DNA from: a virus
IMG/VR virus record: IMGVR_UViG_3300022746_000019
Coordinates: 26,008-90,007 of that record
Reading direction: 5' to 3' (one strand)
Length of the DNA: 64,000 bases
The notes under the pieces are model-generated. The model made no database searches, was not told the origin of the DNA, and saw only the letters and a list, made by a program, of their open reading frames with translations. Positions 7,620-13,938 of the stretch are shown here, one piece after another. How positions within the stretch are numbered: position 1 is the stretch's first letter; each line of letters begins with the position of its first letter. A program made the translations under genes and the position numbers.

Positions 7620-7769
7620 CTATTTACGCGTCTTCTCAATCTTAAGCTCAAGTAGCGCGTCCAAGATATGTTCAGCCAACCATCGGAGTTCTACATCCGT
7701 AAGGGGCAGGCCAAACATATTAATCTTCAACGCTTCGGCAATTTTATCAATTTTTTTCTTGCGCTTCAC
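7620..7769 (-). CDS. Lysine-rich microprotein, 49 aa
   Basis: Found by reading the gap: GTG start, MKRKKKIDKIAEALKIN, a helical middle (DVELRWLAEHILDALLELK) and stop TAG. GAGGTG lies four bases before the GTG. It overlaps the 46-aa gene out of frame by 23 bases and precedes the proteasome-like gene by 23 bases. The strongly basic head and amphipathic helix suggest binding to nucleic acid or a protein partner. Confidence 0.6.
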   Translation of the reverse strand: MKRKKKIDKIAEALKINMFGLPLTDVELRWLAEHILDALLELKIEKTRK

Positions 7770-7887
7770 GGATCACCTCTGTAAGTTCTCGTATGGTTTC
7801 GGCTATTGCAAGCATGGCGTAAACTAAACCAACATTAGACGCCAATGCGGATTTTGCTGACAATGAATAGTCGTCATATTTACTCAT
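7747..7887 (-). CDS. Microprotein, 46 aa
   Basis: Found by reading the gap. The ATG at 7887 overlaps the end of the preceding WPCxT gene by eight bases and has GGAGGGG at good spacing. The product (MSKYDDYSLSAKSALA, then LVYAMLAIAETIRELTEVI) forms one long helix with a hydrophobic face, either a weak membrane segment or a coiled coil. Function unknown. Confidence 0.6.
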   Translation of the reverse strand: MSKYDDYSLSAKSALASNVGLVYAMLAIAETIRELTEVIREAQEKN

Positions 7888-8095
7888 TCAACCCCTCCAA
7901 AGGGTCTTCTCCGTCTAAGGCTTTGATTGTTGGGCAGGGCCAATTGCCTGAGTCCGGATTGTCAAACTGGCAAAAACTGCAGAAATTATCTTTACCGTCA
8001 AAGTCTTTGATATGCAAGTCACGCACCCGCTGGATGGCTTCTTCAGCCTTTTCCAGCGAGTCATAATACTTCATGCGGTCACATTCATCACACAT
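7880..8095 (-). CDS. WPCxT-family microprotein, 71 aa (paralogue 1)
   Basis: Start chosen at the ATG at 8095, one base after the stop of the previous paralogue (TAAAATG). It shows an N-terminal C-x2-C (MCDECDRM), a helix AEEAIQRVRDLH, a second C-x2-C (FCSFCQF) and the closing signature WPCPTIKALDGE. The helix plus WPCxTxxALDGE is shared with three neighbours, so these genes arose by tandem duplication. The cysteines probably bind zinc. The same short signature recurs in unassigned actinophage proteins, as far as I recall; no function is known to me. Confidence 0.75.
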   Translation of the reverse strand: MCDECDRMKYYDSLEKAEEAIQRVRDLHIKDFDGKDNFCSFCQFDNPDSGNWPCPTIKALDGEDPLEGLNE

Positions 8096-8096
8096 T

Positions 8097-8294
8097 TTAC
8101 TCACCGTCCAATGCTTCAAGGGTTTCGCACGGGTATGGCCCGCCGCATGTGCAATGCGGTTCATCTGGCTTTGGTTGATGCAGGTCACGCACTCGCTGAA
8201 CCTTTGCTGCCTCCATTTCCAGCCAGTAGGCAAGGTTGTCTACTTCGTTCGTAACCCTGTCAATCTGACGCTGGATTCGTTCGTCTCTGCTCAT
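8097..8294 (-). CDS. WPCxT-family microprotein, 65 aa (paralogue 2)
   Basis: An N-terminal helix (DERIQRQIDRVTNEVDNLAY) leads to VQRVRDLH, a C-x-C (HCTCGG) and the signature YPCETLEALDGE. AGGAGG precedes the ATG. It overlaps the end of the unrelated 77-aa zinc gene by 35 bases. Compared with paralogue 1 the metal site has one residue between the cysteines instead of two, so the copies have diverged in the knuckle but not in the helix and tail. Confidence 0.75.
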   Translation of the reverse strand: MSRDERIQRQIDRVTNEVDNLAYWLEMEAAKVQRVRDLHQPKPDEPHCTCGGPYPCETLEALDGE

Positions 8295-8493
8295 ACTTTC
8301 CTCCTACTGAGTTGCACAGACATGTTTCTGAGCAATAAGTTTTTGGTGGTTCAGCTGCGCGTCCCCACTCAGATTTCCATACCATGAACCATCCTTCAGG
8401 AAGTTCTTTATCACGGTAGGACATTTCGCTAACGTTTTTGCTAACCTCAAATATGTTGCAATGGTCGCACACGGCTCCATATCCTACGCTCAT
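8260..8493 (-). CDS. Zinc-knuckle protein, 77 aa
   Basis: Pairs of cysteines VCDHC (9-12) and YCSETC (53-58) frame a segment rich in aromatic residues (GWFMVWKSEWGR). This looks like a zinc ribbon or treble-clef and is not related to the WPCxT copies on either side. Its start overlaps the upstream paralogue by four bases (ATGA), and its last 12 codons run into the next gene, whose ribosome site lies inside its coding region. Confidence 0.65.
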   Translation of the reverse strand: MSVGYGAVCDHCNIFEVSKNVSEMSYRDKELPEGWFMVWKSEWGRAAEPPKTYCSETCLCNSVGGKYEQRRTNPASD

Positions 8494-8864
8494 ACCTGCT
8501 CACCGTCCATGTCGTCAGGGTGCGGGACAGGCTTAGGGTATTCCGAGTCCTCACCGTCCAATGCGCGGATAGTGGCGCACGGCCAATCTTCAGCACAGCC
8601 TAGACATTCGATGCCTTCATGGCCTTCGCCGCAGCACCCGTCAGTGCAACCGGGGATTTCCCATTCCTGTCCAACGTGCAGGTCGCGGACGCGTTGGATG
8701 GCTTCCTCAGCCTTCAATGCCCGCTTCAAGAAAGTTTCCATGCCAAGGACGGCATCGCCAATAAGGTCATATGGCACAGAAACAAACGGGGGTTCGCTTG
8801 GTTGCTGATAATGAATCATGTTCTGAATTGCCTGACGCATGGCAGTTGCCAGAGTGTCACTCAT
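8490..8864 (-). CDS. WPCxT-family protein, 124 aa (paralogue 3)
   Basis: The longest copy. It has an N-terminal helical domain of about 50 residues (LATAMRQAIQNMIHYQ; a proline break; DLIGDAVLGMETFLKR), then AEEAIQRVRDLH, a cysteine-rich insert (GCTDGCCGEGHEGIECLGC) and WPCATIRALDGED. AEEAIQRVRDLH is identical to the segment in paralogue 1, showing recent duplication or conversion. The tail ends in an acidic stretch. It overlaps its neighbours by four bases on both sides. Confidence 0.75.
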   Translation of the reverse strand: MSDTLATAMRQAIQNMIHYQQPSEPPFVSVPYDLIGDAVLGMETFLKRALKAEEAIQRVRDLHVGQEWEIPGCTDGCCGEGHEGIECLGCAEDWPCATIRALDGEDSEYPKPVPHPDDMDGEQV

Positions 8865-9094
8865 GCCTGCTCACCATCCATAATTCTAATAGTGGCGCAC
8901 GGGTACGGCGTATCGCACACAATGCAATTTTTAATCCAAACCGGCCCAATTTGGTGAATCTTTCTAATACGCTCAAGTTTGTTAACTTGCTCGTGGAAAT
9001 GATCCAACGCCTCTAACCTCAAATCCTGCTCTTCTTCTGGCAACCACCTGCGGACGCCAGAGACGACTAAACTCCACGCTCTCCTAGTATCCAT
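8861..9094 (-). CDS. WPCxT-family microprotein, 77 aa (paralogue 4)
   Basis: The most diverged copy. Helix LERIRKIHQIG replaces VQRVRDLH, the knuckle is NCIVCDT, and the signature reads YPCATIRIMDGE. The N-terminus is basic and aromatic (DTRRAWSLVVSGVRRWLP). AGGAGAAGGT precedes the ATG. It is the first member of the family in transcription order. Confidence 0.75.
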   Translation of the reverse strand: MDTRRAWSLVVSGVRRWLPEEEQDLRLEALDHFHEQVNKLERIRKIHQIGPVWIKNCIVCDTPYPCATIRIMDGEQA

Positions 9095-9102
9095 ACCTTC
9101 TC

Positions 9103-9276
9103 CTAGTCTAGGTCTGTGCCAAAATCAATGGGTGGCTTGATGGGCTCCCACAGTTTGAATACATCGTAATCAAGTATCGACCTTTTCAGCATATACCGAG
9201 TGTCGCACTCAGAGCAAACCCAGGTGTCACCCAACTTGCGCAGGAATACTCTGGGTACATCGCATACGTGTGTCAT
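9103..9276 (-). CDS. Zinc-ribbon microprotein, 57 aa
   Basis: Found by reading the 178-base gap: MTHVCDVPRVFLRKLG, then WVCSECDTRYML, then a polar tail ending DFGTDLD. Cys5 and the C-x2-C at 21-24 give a three-cysteine knuckle with nearby His3. The ATG overlaps the phosphoesterase stop by four bases (ATGA), and the gene ends nine bases before paralogue 4. Function unknown. Confidence 0.65.
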   Translation of the reverse strand: MTHVCDVPRVFLRKLGDTWVCSECDTRYMLKRSILDYDVFKLWEPIKPPIDFGTDLD

Positions 9277-10283
9277 TTGGCCCTAAATTCCTGACCGCCG
9301 TAGACAGCTGCTCCATCCATGATGTGAATCAACTCCACTCGGAATGAACCAGATGGCTTGTACCAGACGACGCCAATCCCCTGCTGCCAGTTTTCAAACT
9401 GAGTAATTGGCTTCTCATCTAGATTGATTCCGCCCTTGTAAGAGGGCACGGTGCCATCTACGCGGCACAGACATCCCGGGCTAATTGCACCATTCATGAC
9501 AGGGCCGTCAATGGTGGAGTGGGTCTTGTACGCCTGCTCAAGCCGGTGGCTGTGCCCAAACAGGGTCGTCTGCATTGGGTTCTGGTTAATGTATTGGTAG
9601 GCAGTCGATCCGTTGGACCGGGCATTGGTGCCGTGGACGGCAATCAGCCGATTGTTCAAGTAATAACGGCTTGCTGGGTATCCTGAGGCGTAGGTAATGT
9701 TCAAATCATCGAACCGCATAAGGTGGGGGAGGCTGGTTACCGGGAACGCGTCTTCTCCAACGCGTCGCATATTGGATGCCGCGGGTGCGCGGTTCTTAAG
9801 GTACTTCTCAATCCGGCAGTCGTGGTTTCCTTCAAGGAACACGATGTCAGCGTTTGGGGCAATTGCTCGCTGAGCTGCAAAGAAATCGTGACCGGCCTTC
9901 AGGGTCTCGTTAACCGTGTTGAAAAACGAGTTCTCTTGTTCGTACTTTCCAAACATCGGCAAATCCATAGAATCTCCGAGGTTGATTACGGCATCCACCG
10001 TGAATTCATCTTGAAGGGCGGCAGTAATCTGCAAAGCTACGGAAATGGCATCCGCATCCGAGAATGGATCGAGGGTGCCATCCTCAAACTTCCTAAACCC
10101 AATCTGGGCATCGGGAAGCAGGACGGCGCAGTTCCACTCCGAGTCTTTTTTAACCCGTGACTTTGGCTTCTTCTTAGGCATGTCTGCCTTGGTCACTTGC
10201 GCTAAGGGGAGTGGGGCCGCGATGTTGGGGCTAGTCATCGCGGAACGAAGAATTTCAAGGAATTCTAAACTTACTTCTTGCAC
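9273..10283 (-). CDS. Calcineurin-like metallophosphoesterase
   Basis: A 336-residue enzyme with the metallophosphoesterase motif set in order: LPDAQIGF (Asp58; the usual DxH reads DxQ), NLGDSMD (Gly103-Asp104), EGNHDCR (152-155), AVHGTN (His217) and FGHSHRLE (243-246). These residues hold two metal ions for hydrolysis of phosphomono- or diesters. The first 48 residues are an extension with a basic stretch (PKKKPKSRVKK). Phage members are often proposed to act on DNA ends or nucleotides; the substrate here is open. GTG start, overlapping the upstream stop by 13 bases, with GAGAGGG upstream. Confidence 0.85.
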   Translation of the reverse strand: MQEVSLEFLEILRSAMTSPNIAAPLPLAQVTKADMPKKKPKSRVKKDSEWNCAVLLPDAQIGFRKFEDGTLDPFSDADAISVALQITAALQDEFTVDAVINLGDSMDLPMFGKYEQENSFFNTVNETLKAGHDFFAAQRAIAPNADIVFLEGNHDCRIEKYLKNRAPAASNMRRVGEDAFPVTSLPHLMRFDDLNITYASGYPASRYYLNNRLIAVHGTNARSNGSTAYQYINQNPMQTTLFGHSHRLEQAYKTHSTIDGPVMNGAISPGCLCRVDGTVPSYKGGINLDEKPITQFENWQQGIGVVWYKPSGSFRVELIHIMDGAAVYGGQEFRAK

Positions 10284-10504
10284 GAGCAGTACCCTCTCAT
10301 GTGCATACGGAACAATGTAATCTTGAATGGAAGCGGTGAATGTTGGTTAAGGTCAGAAAACAAGGACGACAAGTTGATTGACTTATTCTCTTGCAATTTC
10401 TCAAACATGCTTTGCACCTCTTTGGGCTGGGATGACAGCCAAATATTCATGGCGCATCCTTCTCCCGAAGGTTGAGCAATGTACTGCTCTAGTATATCAA
10501 TCAT
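10271..10504 (-). CDS. Hypothetical small protein, 77 aa, HTH-like tail
   Basis: I start it at the ATG at 10504 (GGAG five bases upstream) rather than at earlier GTGs. The protein is helical (VQSMFEKLQENKSINLSS) and ends LPFKITLFRMHMRGYCSCKK. A 'PF....L..H.RG.C.C' ending is frequent in small phage proteins with a helix-turn-helix-like end, where the last helix would contact DNA. That is pattern memory, not proof. It is the first gene after a terminator and promoter pair. Confidence 0.6.
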   Translation of the reverse strand: MIDILEQYIAQPSGEGCAMNIWLSSQPKEVQSMFEKLQENKSINLSSLFSDLNQHSPLPFKITLFRMHMRGYCSCKK

Positions 10505-10557
10505 GGGCACTCCTTCATGGCGCATCACGGTGTGACACACAGTACCATGACATATTC

Positions 10558-10566
10558 ACCCTAGCA
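10558..10566 (-). promoter_or_regulatory. Candidate extended -10 promoter after terminator
   Basis: On the minus strand TGC-TAGGGT forms an extended -10 element (TGn plus TAGRRT) directly downstream of the terminator, about 55 bases before the 77-aa gene. The -35 region would fall inside the terminator hairpin and is poor, which an extended -10 can tolerate. It would restart transcription for the 10.5-7.0 kb operon. Confidence 0.4.
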
Positions 10567-10569
10567 AAC

Positions 10570-10599
10570 AAAAACCCCCGCCGAAGCGGGGGTTTTTTG
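10570..10599 (-). terminator. Bidirectional intrinsic terminator
   Basis: The perfect stem CCCCCGC / GCGGGGG with a four-base loop (CGAA) is flanked by A and T runs on both sides, so it works in principle in either direction. On the minus strand it ends the transcript of the 110-aa gene; no plus-strand gene is present to need it. Confidence 0.9.
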
Positions 10600-10612
10600 T
10601 CGCTAACTTAGG

Positions 10613-10945
10613 TCAGTCGAGATCCGTGTAACCAGCCTGGAAGTTCGGGGCGCTACGGTTGATTGCCGAGGTGAACAGGCGACCATTTGCGAGGGTCTGG
10701 CCTGCTGCCGGGTCAACGCCGCCGCCAACCTTCACACGGATGCCGTAACTAGCTCCTGCGCGGGTTGCGGAGCGGTTAGCCACTGGCTGGGTGGCAGGGT
10801 CGCCGCTCTGGGCGCCCTTCTTACCAACGGGCTTGGTGTTTGCGGAAGGGGCGCTGGATGCGTCTCGGACGGGAACGCCAGACTTAAGTGCTGCAGAATC
10901 CGTAGGCGCAATAGGCGACGGATTGTTGAAAGAATCATTCTTCAT
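10613..10945 (-). CDS. Hypothetical low-complexity protein, 110 aa
   Basis: Start at the ATG at 10945, preceded by AAAGGAAAACC. The sequence is rich in Ser, Ala, Pro and Gly (PSPIAPTDSAALKSG, SSAPSANTKPVGKKG) and looks disordered up to about residue 75, then YGIRVKVGGGVD and a polar end. It could be a virion-associated or DNA-binding protein. It lies between two inverted repeats and a strong terminator, as a single-gene unit downstream of spoVS. Confidence 0.6.
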   Translation of the reverse strand: MKNDSFNNPSPIAPTDSAALKSGVPVRDASSAPSANTKPVGKKGAQSGDPATQPVANRSATRAGASYGIRVKVGGGVDPAAGQTLANGRLFTSAINRSAPNFQAGYTDLD

Positions 10946-10951
10946 GGTTTT

Positions 10952-10988
10952 CCTTTGGCCAAAGGGGTGGTAATACAAAAATACCACC
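10952..10988. repeat. Tandem inverted repeats before the 110-aa gene
   Basis: There are two adjacent dyads: CCTTTGGCCAAAGG (a perfect 14-base palindrome, 10952-10965) and GGTGGTA/TACCACC with a nine-base T-rich loop (10966-10988). The first includes part of the ribosome site (AAAGG on the minus strand). They may form an operator, or hairpins that control translation of the 110-aa gene. Neither has a following U-tract. Confidence 0.45.
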
Positions 10989-11008
10989 TAATGAACAAAA
11001 TATCTGGC

Positions 11009-11290
11009 TTAATTGGACTTGGCTTGAACCGTAAGCACAATTGCTGAAATTTGACCTTCTCGGCTGTCAATCGAGGCAAATCCTGGGATGCAAACAAGAT
11101 CGATTCCGCGAGGGGCGGTGTATCCGCGGGCAATTGCCACTGCCTTTACCGCCTGATTTACGGCTCCAGCGCCTACCGCCCGGAGTTTGCACGCACGGCT
11201 TTCGTAGATAGCATGGGCAATAGCCGAGGCTACGGCCTGCGGGTTGGAGCCAGCGCCTACGCGCAGGACTTGTTCTTCTGTTTCTGACAT
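11009..11290 (-). CDS. spoVS: SpoVS-family protein
   Basis: A 93-residue protein that follows the stage V sporulation protein S family almost end to end: LRVGAGSNPQAVASAIAHAI, AVGAGAVNQAVKAVAIARGY, and GIDLVCIPGF. SpoVS is a small Alba-like fold first known from Bacillus sporulation and common in Thermus, Deinococcus and some phages; its biochemical role is unclear, with nucleic-acid binding suggested by the fold. The ATG follows AGAGGTC. It has its own promoter-like site and is separated from the WhiB/RuvC operon, suggesting independent expression. Confidence 0.9.
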   Translation of the reverse strand: MSETEEQVLRVGAGSNPQAVASAIAHAIYESRACKLRAVGAGAVNQAVKAVAIARGYTAPRGIDLVCIPGFASIDSREGQISAIVLTVQAKSN

Positions 11291-11322
11291 TGTGACCTCT
11301 TATTGGGACGAATGGTGTTCGG

Positions 11323-11350
11323 ACCCTACAAGTTTGACACAATTTGTCGA
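11323..11350 (-). promoter_or_regulatory. Candidate promoter of spoVS
   Basis: On the minus strand TCGACA (11350-11345), 16 bases, then TAGGGT (11328-11323). The -10 matches the actinobacterial TAGRRT consensus completely and the -35 matches TTGACA in five of six. The transcript would start about 25 bases before the spoVS ATG, leaving room for the ribosome site. Confidence 0.5.
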
Positions 11351-11360
11351 TAAATCGTCC

Positions 11361-11621
11361 TTAAATAGACTGCTTTTTGCCATTTTTGTACACATACCCC
11401 ATGTCGTAACCTTCAATAATTCTGGGGGTGAGGTACGCCAAAACTTCGCGCCAATAACAGGTGTCGCAACCACAGTACAACGCGCTGGTTACTGTCTCAA
11501 TTGTCTCGCCTGATTCCTGAACCCCGAGGACAAGCATGTCCATGTAGTCCGCGACACTTGCCTGAAGCTCTTGCGCCCACGCCCGGTTAGATACTTCGGT
11601 GAAGGGAGTATCAAATGACAT
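11361..11621 (-). CDS. Hypothetical protein, 86 aa
   Basis: An acidic helical protein with a CGCDTC cluster near residue 50 (ALYCGCDTCYWREVLAYL). It starts within the end of the RuvC-like gene (11-base overlap), so it belongs to the same transcript, and it is the last gene before the spoVS promoter gap. Three closely spaced cysteines suggest metal binding. No family is recognised. Confidence 0.65.
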   Translation of the reverse strand: MSFDTPFTEVSNRAWAQELQASVADYMDMLVLGVQESGETIETVTSALYCGCDTCYWREVLAYLTPRIIEGYDMGYVYKNGKKQSI

Positions 11622-12189
11622 GGTCGGTCCTTTCGCGGTACTTGGGATCTGACATCAGTAGGTCCACGACTTCTTTCTCGTAAGAAGTAGCGGCGTGCTT
11701 AGACGCTAATTTAGCCAATGAGTAGGCGTCAGCGGCGTTGTCGTCAAGCAGCTCAATACCCCACTTTTTATAAACATGGAGCATGACTTGGCTCTTTTTG
11801 CTGGCGTTGCCCTTACCTGTCACATACTTTTTAAGTGATGTAGGCGGGACAATGAGTGGGTATACGCCGTAGGTATTCTTTAGGTTCATCTTTACCACCG
11901 CGCCTAATTCCCCGGCCTTGTGCGCAACTTGGGAGCCATAGGAATAACCTTCCATGGCAATGTCCAACACTTTATTACCGGCGGCCGTAATTTGCACGTG
12001 TTTCGTGGTGAGGTACTCGTAAATATCTACCAAACGGTCTACGCCTTGACCTCCAAACTGAACTACCTCTACGAAGTATGAATTATCTGAGCCGACGACG
12101 GCAAAACCAAAACCGCTGTACGACTGATCGATTCCAATTGTTACGGTTTCTCCGAGGGTTACACCTGGACCAAAGTGCTTGTATTTCAC
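11611..12189 (-). CDS. RuvC-like Holliday junction resolvase
   Basis: A 192-residue RNase H-fold nuclease. The acidic residues expected for RuvC are present: Asp21 in IGIDQSYSGFGFA, Glu80 in IAMEGYSYG, and Asp150/Asp154 in LDDNAADAYSLAKLA. The segment VPPTSLKKYVTGKGNASK resembles the DNA-binding loop of RuvC (the 'P..vKk..tG.G.A.K' pattern). It would cut four-way and branched DNA during recombination and before packaging. It lies next to a Cas4-like nuclease and RecA, consistent with a recombination unit. Confidence 0.88.
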   Translation of the reverse strand: MKYKHFGPGVTLGETVTIGIDQSYSGFGFAVVGSDNSYFVEVVQFGGQGVDRLVDIYEYLTTKHVQITAAGNKVLDIAMEGYSYGSQVAHKAGELGAVVKMNLKNTYGVYPLIVPPTSLKKYVTGKGNASKKSQVMLHVYKKWGIELLDDNAADAYSLAKLASKHAATSYEKEVVDLLMSDPKYRERTDHVI

Positions 12190-12686
12190 GGGGTTGCCCA
12201 GTTTCCGCGTGAGCGTGCTGCTCCGCCCGAAGTTCGTCGGGTAAGTTCGCGGCTAATAAGGTTGGTATCACGCTCCGCGTTATTAGCCATGACCTCAACA
12301 AGTTTCCTGTACGCGTACTTGCCTTCATGTGCATGGGTTTGGCGCATGACTTCGGGTTCCATGGCAACCTGCACTTTCAGCAAGGTAACTGTGTCTTTGC
12401 TCCCCTTAGCTCCGTTGGCCTTAAGCAGGGCCACATTCTCTTCCCAGTTCAATTCGCGCTCAGCGGCGCGCTCGTCAATGATTGCCACAGCGAGCTGCGC
12501 GGAAAGAAAGTTCCAGTACGAGGTAAAGTGAACAAAAAGTTCCATAAGCTGTTCGTCAGAAAGATCGCTCAAGTCTGACGGAAGCGCCGGTGTGTCGATA
12601 TCAGATGATGTGGGAAAATGAAGCCCCTGTGCTTCTAGGGATTTAATCGTGTCCCAGTTATCTGAGTTAATCTTCAAGCTTGGCAT
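12186..12686 (-). CDS. Hypothetical helical protein, 166 aa
   Basis: Start at the ATG at 12686 (GGAGG upstream), giving MPSLKINSDN. The middle is strongly helical (DLSDEQLMELFVHFTSYWNF, then LAVAIIDERAAERELNWEE), and it ends with a basic segment SRELTRRTSGGAARSRG. It is located between the Cas4-like nuclease and the RuvC-like resolvase with overlaps on both sides, so a role in recombination or replication is plausible. I recall similar proteins in actinophage replication regions but no function. Confidence 0.7.
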   Translation of the reverse strand: MPSLKINSDNWDTIKSLEAQGLHFPTSSDIDTPALPSDLSDLSDEQLMELFVHFTSYWNFLSAQLAVAIIDERAAERELNWEENVALLKANGAKGSKDTVTLLKVQVAMEPEVMRQTHAHEGKYAYRKLVEVMANNAERDTNLISRELTRRTSGGAARSRGNWATP

Positions 12687-13560
12687 TTTCAACCTCCAGA
12701 TAGTGGTTGCATTTAGCGCAACCAGCAACGGGGTCGATATTACACGCAGGTGGGGTGCTGTTGTCAACTGCGGCGTTAATCATCTCTACGGACTTGAACA
12801 GCTCCACAATACCGAAATCACTCTTCGGAATTACGAATTCTTTTACCTCTTGGGTAGCCTTGTTTTCGTAGATAAAAACTACTTCTTCTGGGGGATTGCT
12901 AAACCCGATAAGTTCAATCAGCTTCATGTAAATCTGCGTTTGCATAATGTGGCTATAGAAGGGGGAGTCAAACTCCGACCACATCTTCTTGATGTCACCG
13001 TTGTGCTTGTAGAACAGGTCTGGGTTTTCCCACCGGAATGACCCTTCTCCAACAGATTTAATCTCCAGAAGCAGGTCATCACCAAGTCCCTTGACCCAAC
13101 CATCAGCATGACCGCTGATACGGAGCGGCTCATATTTTAGGGGAACCTCTTTATAAGAAGCATGAGTCCCCTCGCCGCAGGCTGTGCAGGTGTCCCCGCC
13201 CATGCCCCAGGAAATGGCGTAGCAGATGTCGCACTCCCAGAGGCCGTAGAGGTTGCCCATCTGGCCAATCCAGTCCTGCCAGCGGCCATGAATGCGGTGA
13301 CCCTCCGAGAAAACCAACAACTGCTTGAGGCTAACCTTGAACTTGGACGGCGGGGGCGGGGCGCCCTGCAGCATGTAGTACTGCGCTCGGTGGCACCAAT
13401 CAGGCTTGGCCATGTCGGACGGGTGGATTACTGTATAAACTCGATCACCCGAGGCGGGTCGGGAAAGCAAGAAACGCTCCACAGAGCCGACGACCCTAGA
13501 GTTCTTATCTCTAACATCTAGGAACTTTTTAAGCGTTCCTGTCGGCTTTTGCTTCTTCAT
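12667..13560 (-). CDS. Cas4-like PD-(D/E)XK exonuclease
   Basis: A 297-residue nuclease. The catalytic core reads GHADGWV (Asp153), LLLEIKSV (Glu166-x-Lys168) and QTQIYM (Gln207...Tyr211), as in the RecB/Cas4 family. Cys56 near the N-terminus and three C-terminal cysteines (273, 281, 284) occupy the positions that in Cas4 and AddB hold a 4Fe-4S cluster. An extra knuckle is inserted between the first cysteine and the core: C110-x2-C113 and C125-x2-C128, likely a zinc ribbon. It probably resects DNA ends for RecA-type recombination. It overlaps whiB by four bases. Confidence 0.85.
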   Translation of the reverse strand: MKKQKPTGTLKKFLDVRDKNSRVVGSVERFLLSRPASGDRVYTVIHPSDMAKPDWCHRAQYYMLQGAPPPPSKFKVSLKQLLVFSEGHRIHGRWQDWIGQMGNLYGLWECDICYAISWGMGGDTCTACGEGTHASYKEVPLKYEPLRISGHADGWVKGLGDDLLLEIKSVGEGSFRWENPDLFYKHNGDIKKMWSEFDSPFYSHIMQTQIYMKLIELIGFSNPPEEVVFIYENKATQEVKEFVIPKSDFGIVELFKSVEMINAAVDNSTPPACNIDPVAGCAKCNHYLEVENAKLED

Positions 13561-13874
13561 CTCTTACCTGCCCTAACCCATTCCTCTAATGTCGAACCGC
13601 TCTTTTCGGCTTTACGCCGCAGAGCGTTGCGCTCCCGGTGGCTCATGCCACCCCAGATACCGTGCTGCTCGTCGTTCTTTTCGGCGTACAGTAGGCAATC
13701 AACTAGCGCTTGGCATTTGGGATGCCCGTCCCTGCCGAGGCAAATGTTCTTTGCTTGATCGGCAATTTTTTTGTACAAATCTTTATCCCGCGGTGGGTAC
13801 CAAAGCTCTGGGTTGTAGTTGCGGCAATTTGCCTCACCACGCCAGGCCTCAGGGCCCTCGTCGTCGTAGTACAA
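13557..13874 (-). CDS. whiB: WhiB-family transcription factor, atypical cysteine spacing
   Basis: A 105-residue protein with ANCRNYNPELWYPP, four cysteines (17, 45, 54, 60) and the turn GIWGGMSHRER before a basic C-terminal helix (NALRRKAEK). WhiB proteins bind a 4Fe-4S cluster and the sigma factor of actinobacteria. The usual spacing is C-x(n)-C-x2-C-x5-C; here the middle gap is eight residues (CLGRDGHPKC). Phage WhiB proteins can override host WhiB control. TTG start with AGGAG upstream; no ATG is available that keeps Cys17. Confidence 0.85.
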   Translation of the reverse strand: MYYDDEGPEAWRGEANCRNYNPELWYPPRDKDLYKKIADQAKNICLGRDGHPKCQALVDCLLYAEKNDEQHGIWGGMSHRERNALRRKAEKSGSTLEEWVRAGKR

Positions 13875-13938
13875 AAGGTGCTCCTAGATGGTCGGTTGTT
13901 AACCTTCCTTCTCCCTAGGAGGCAGTAGTTTAGCAGCC

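Noticed and set aside
13875-13938. Hairpin or promoter in the gap before whiB
   Set aside because: Only a short CTCC/GGAG pairing and no hexamers of quality; nothing stronger than chance.
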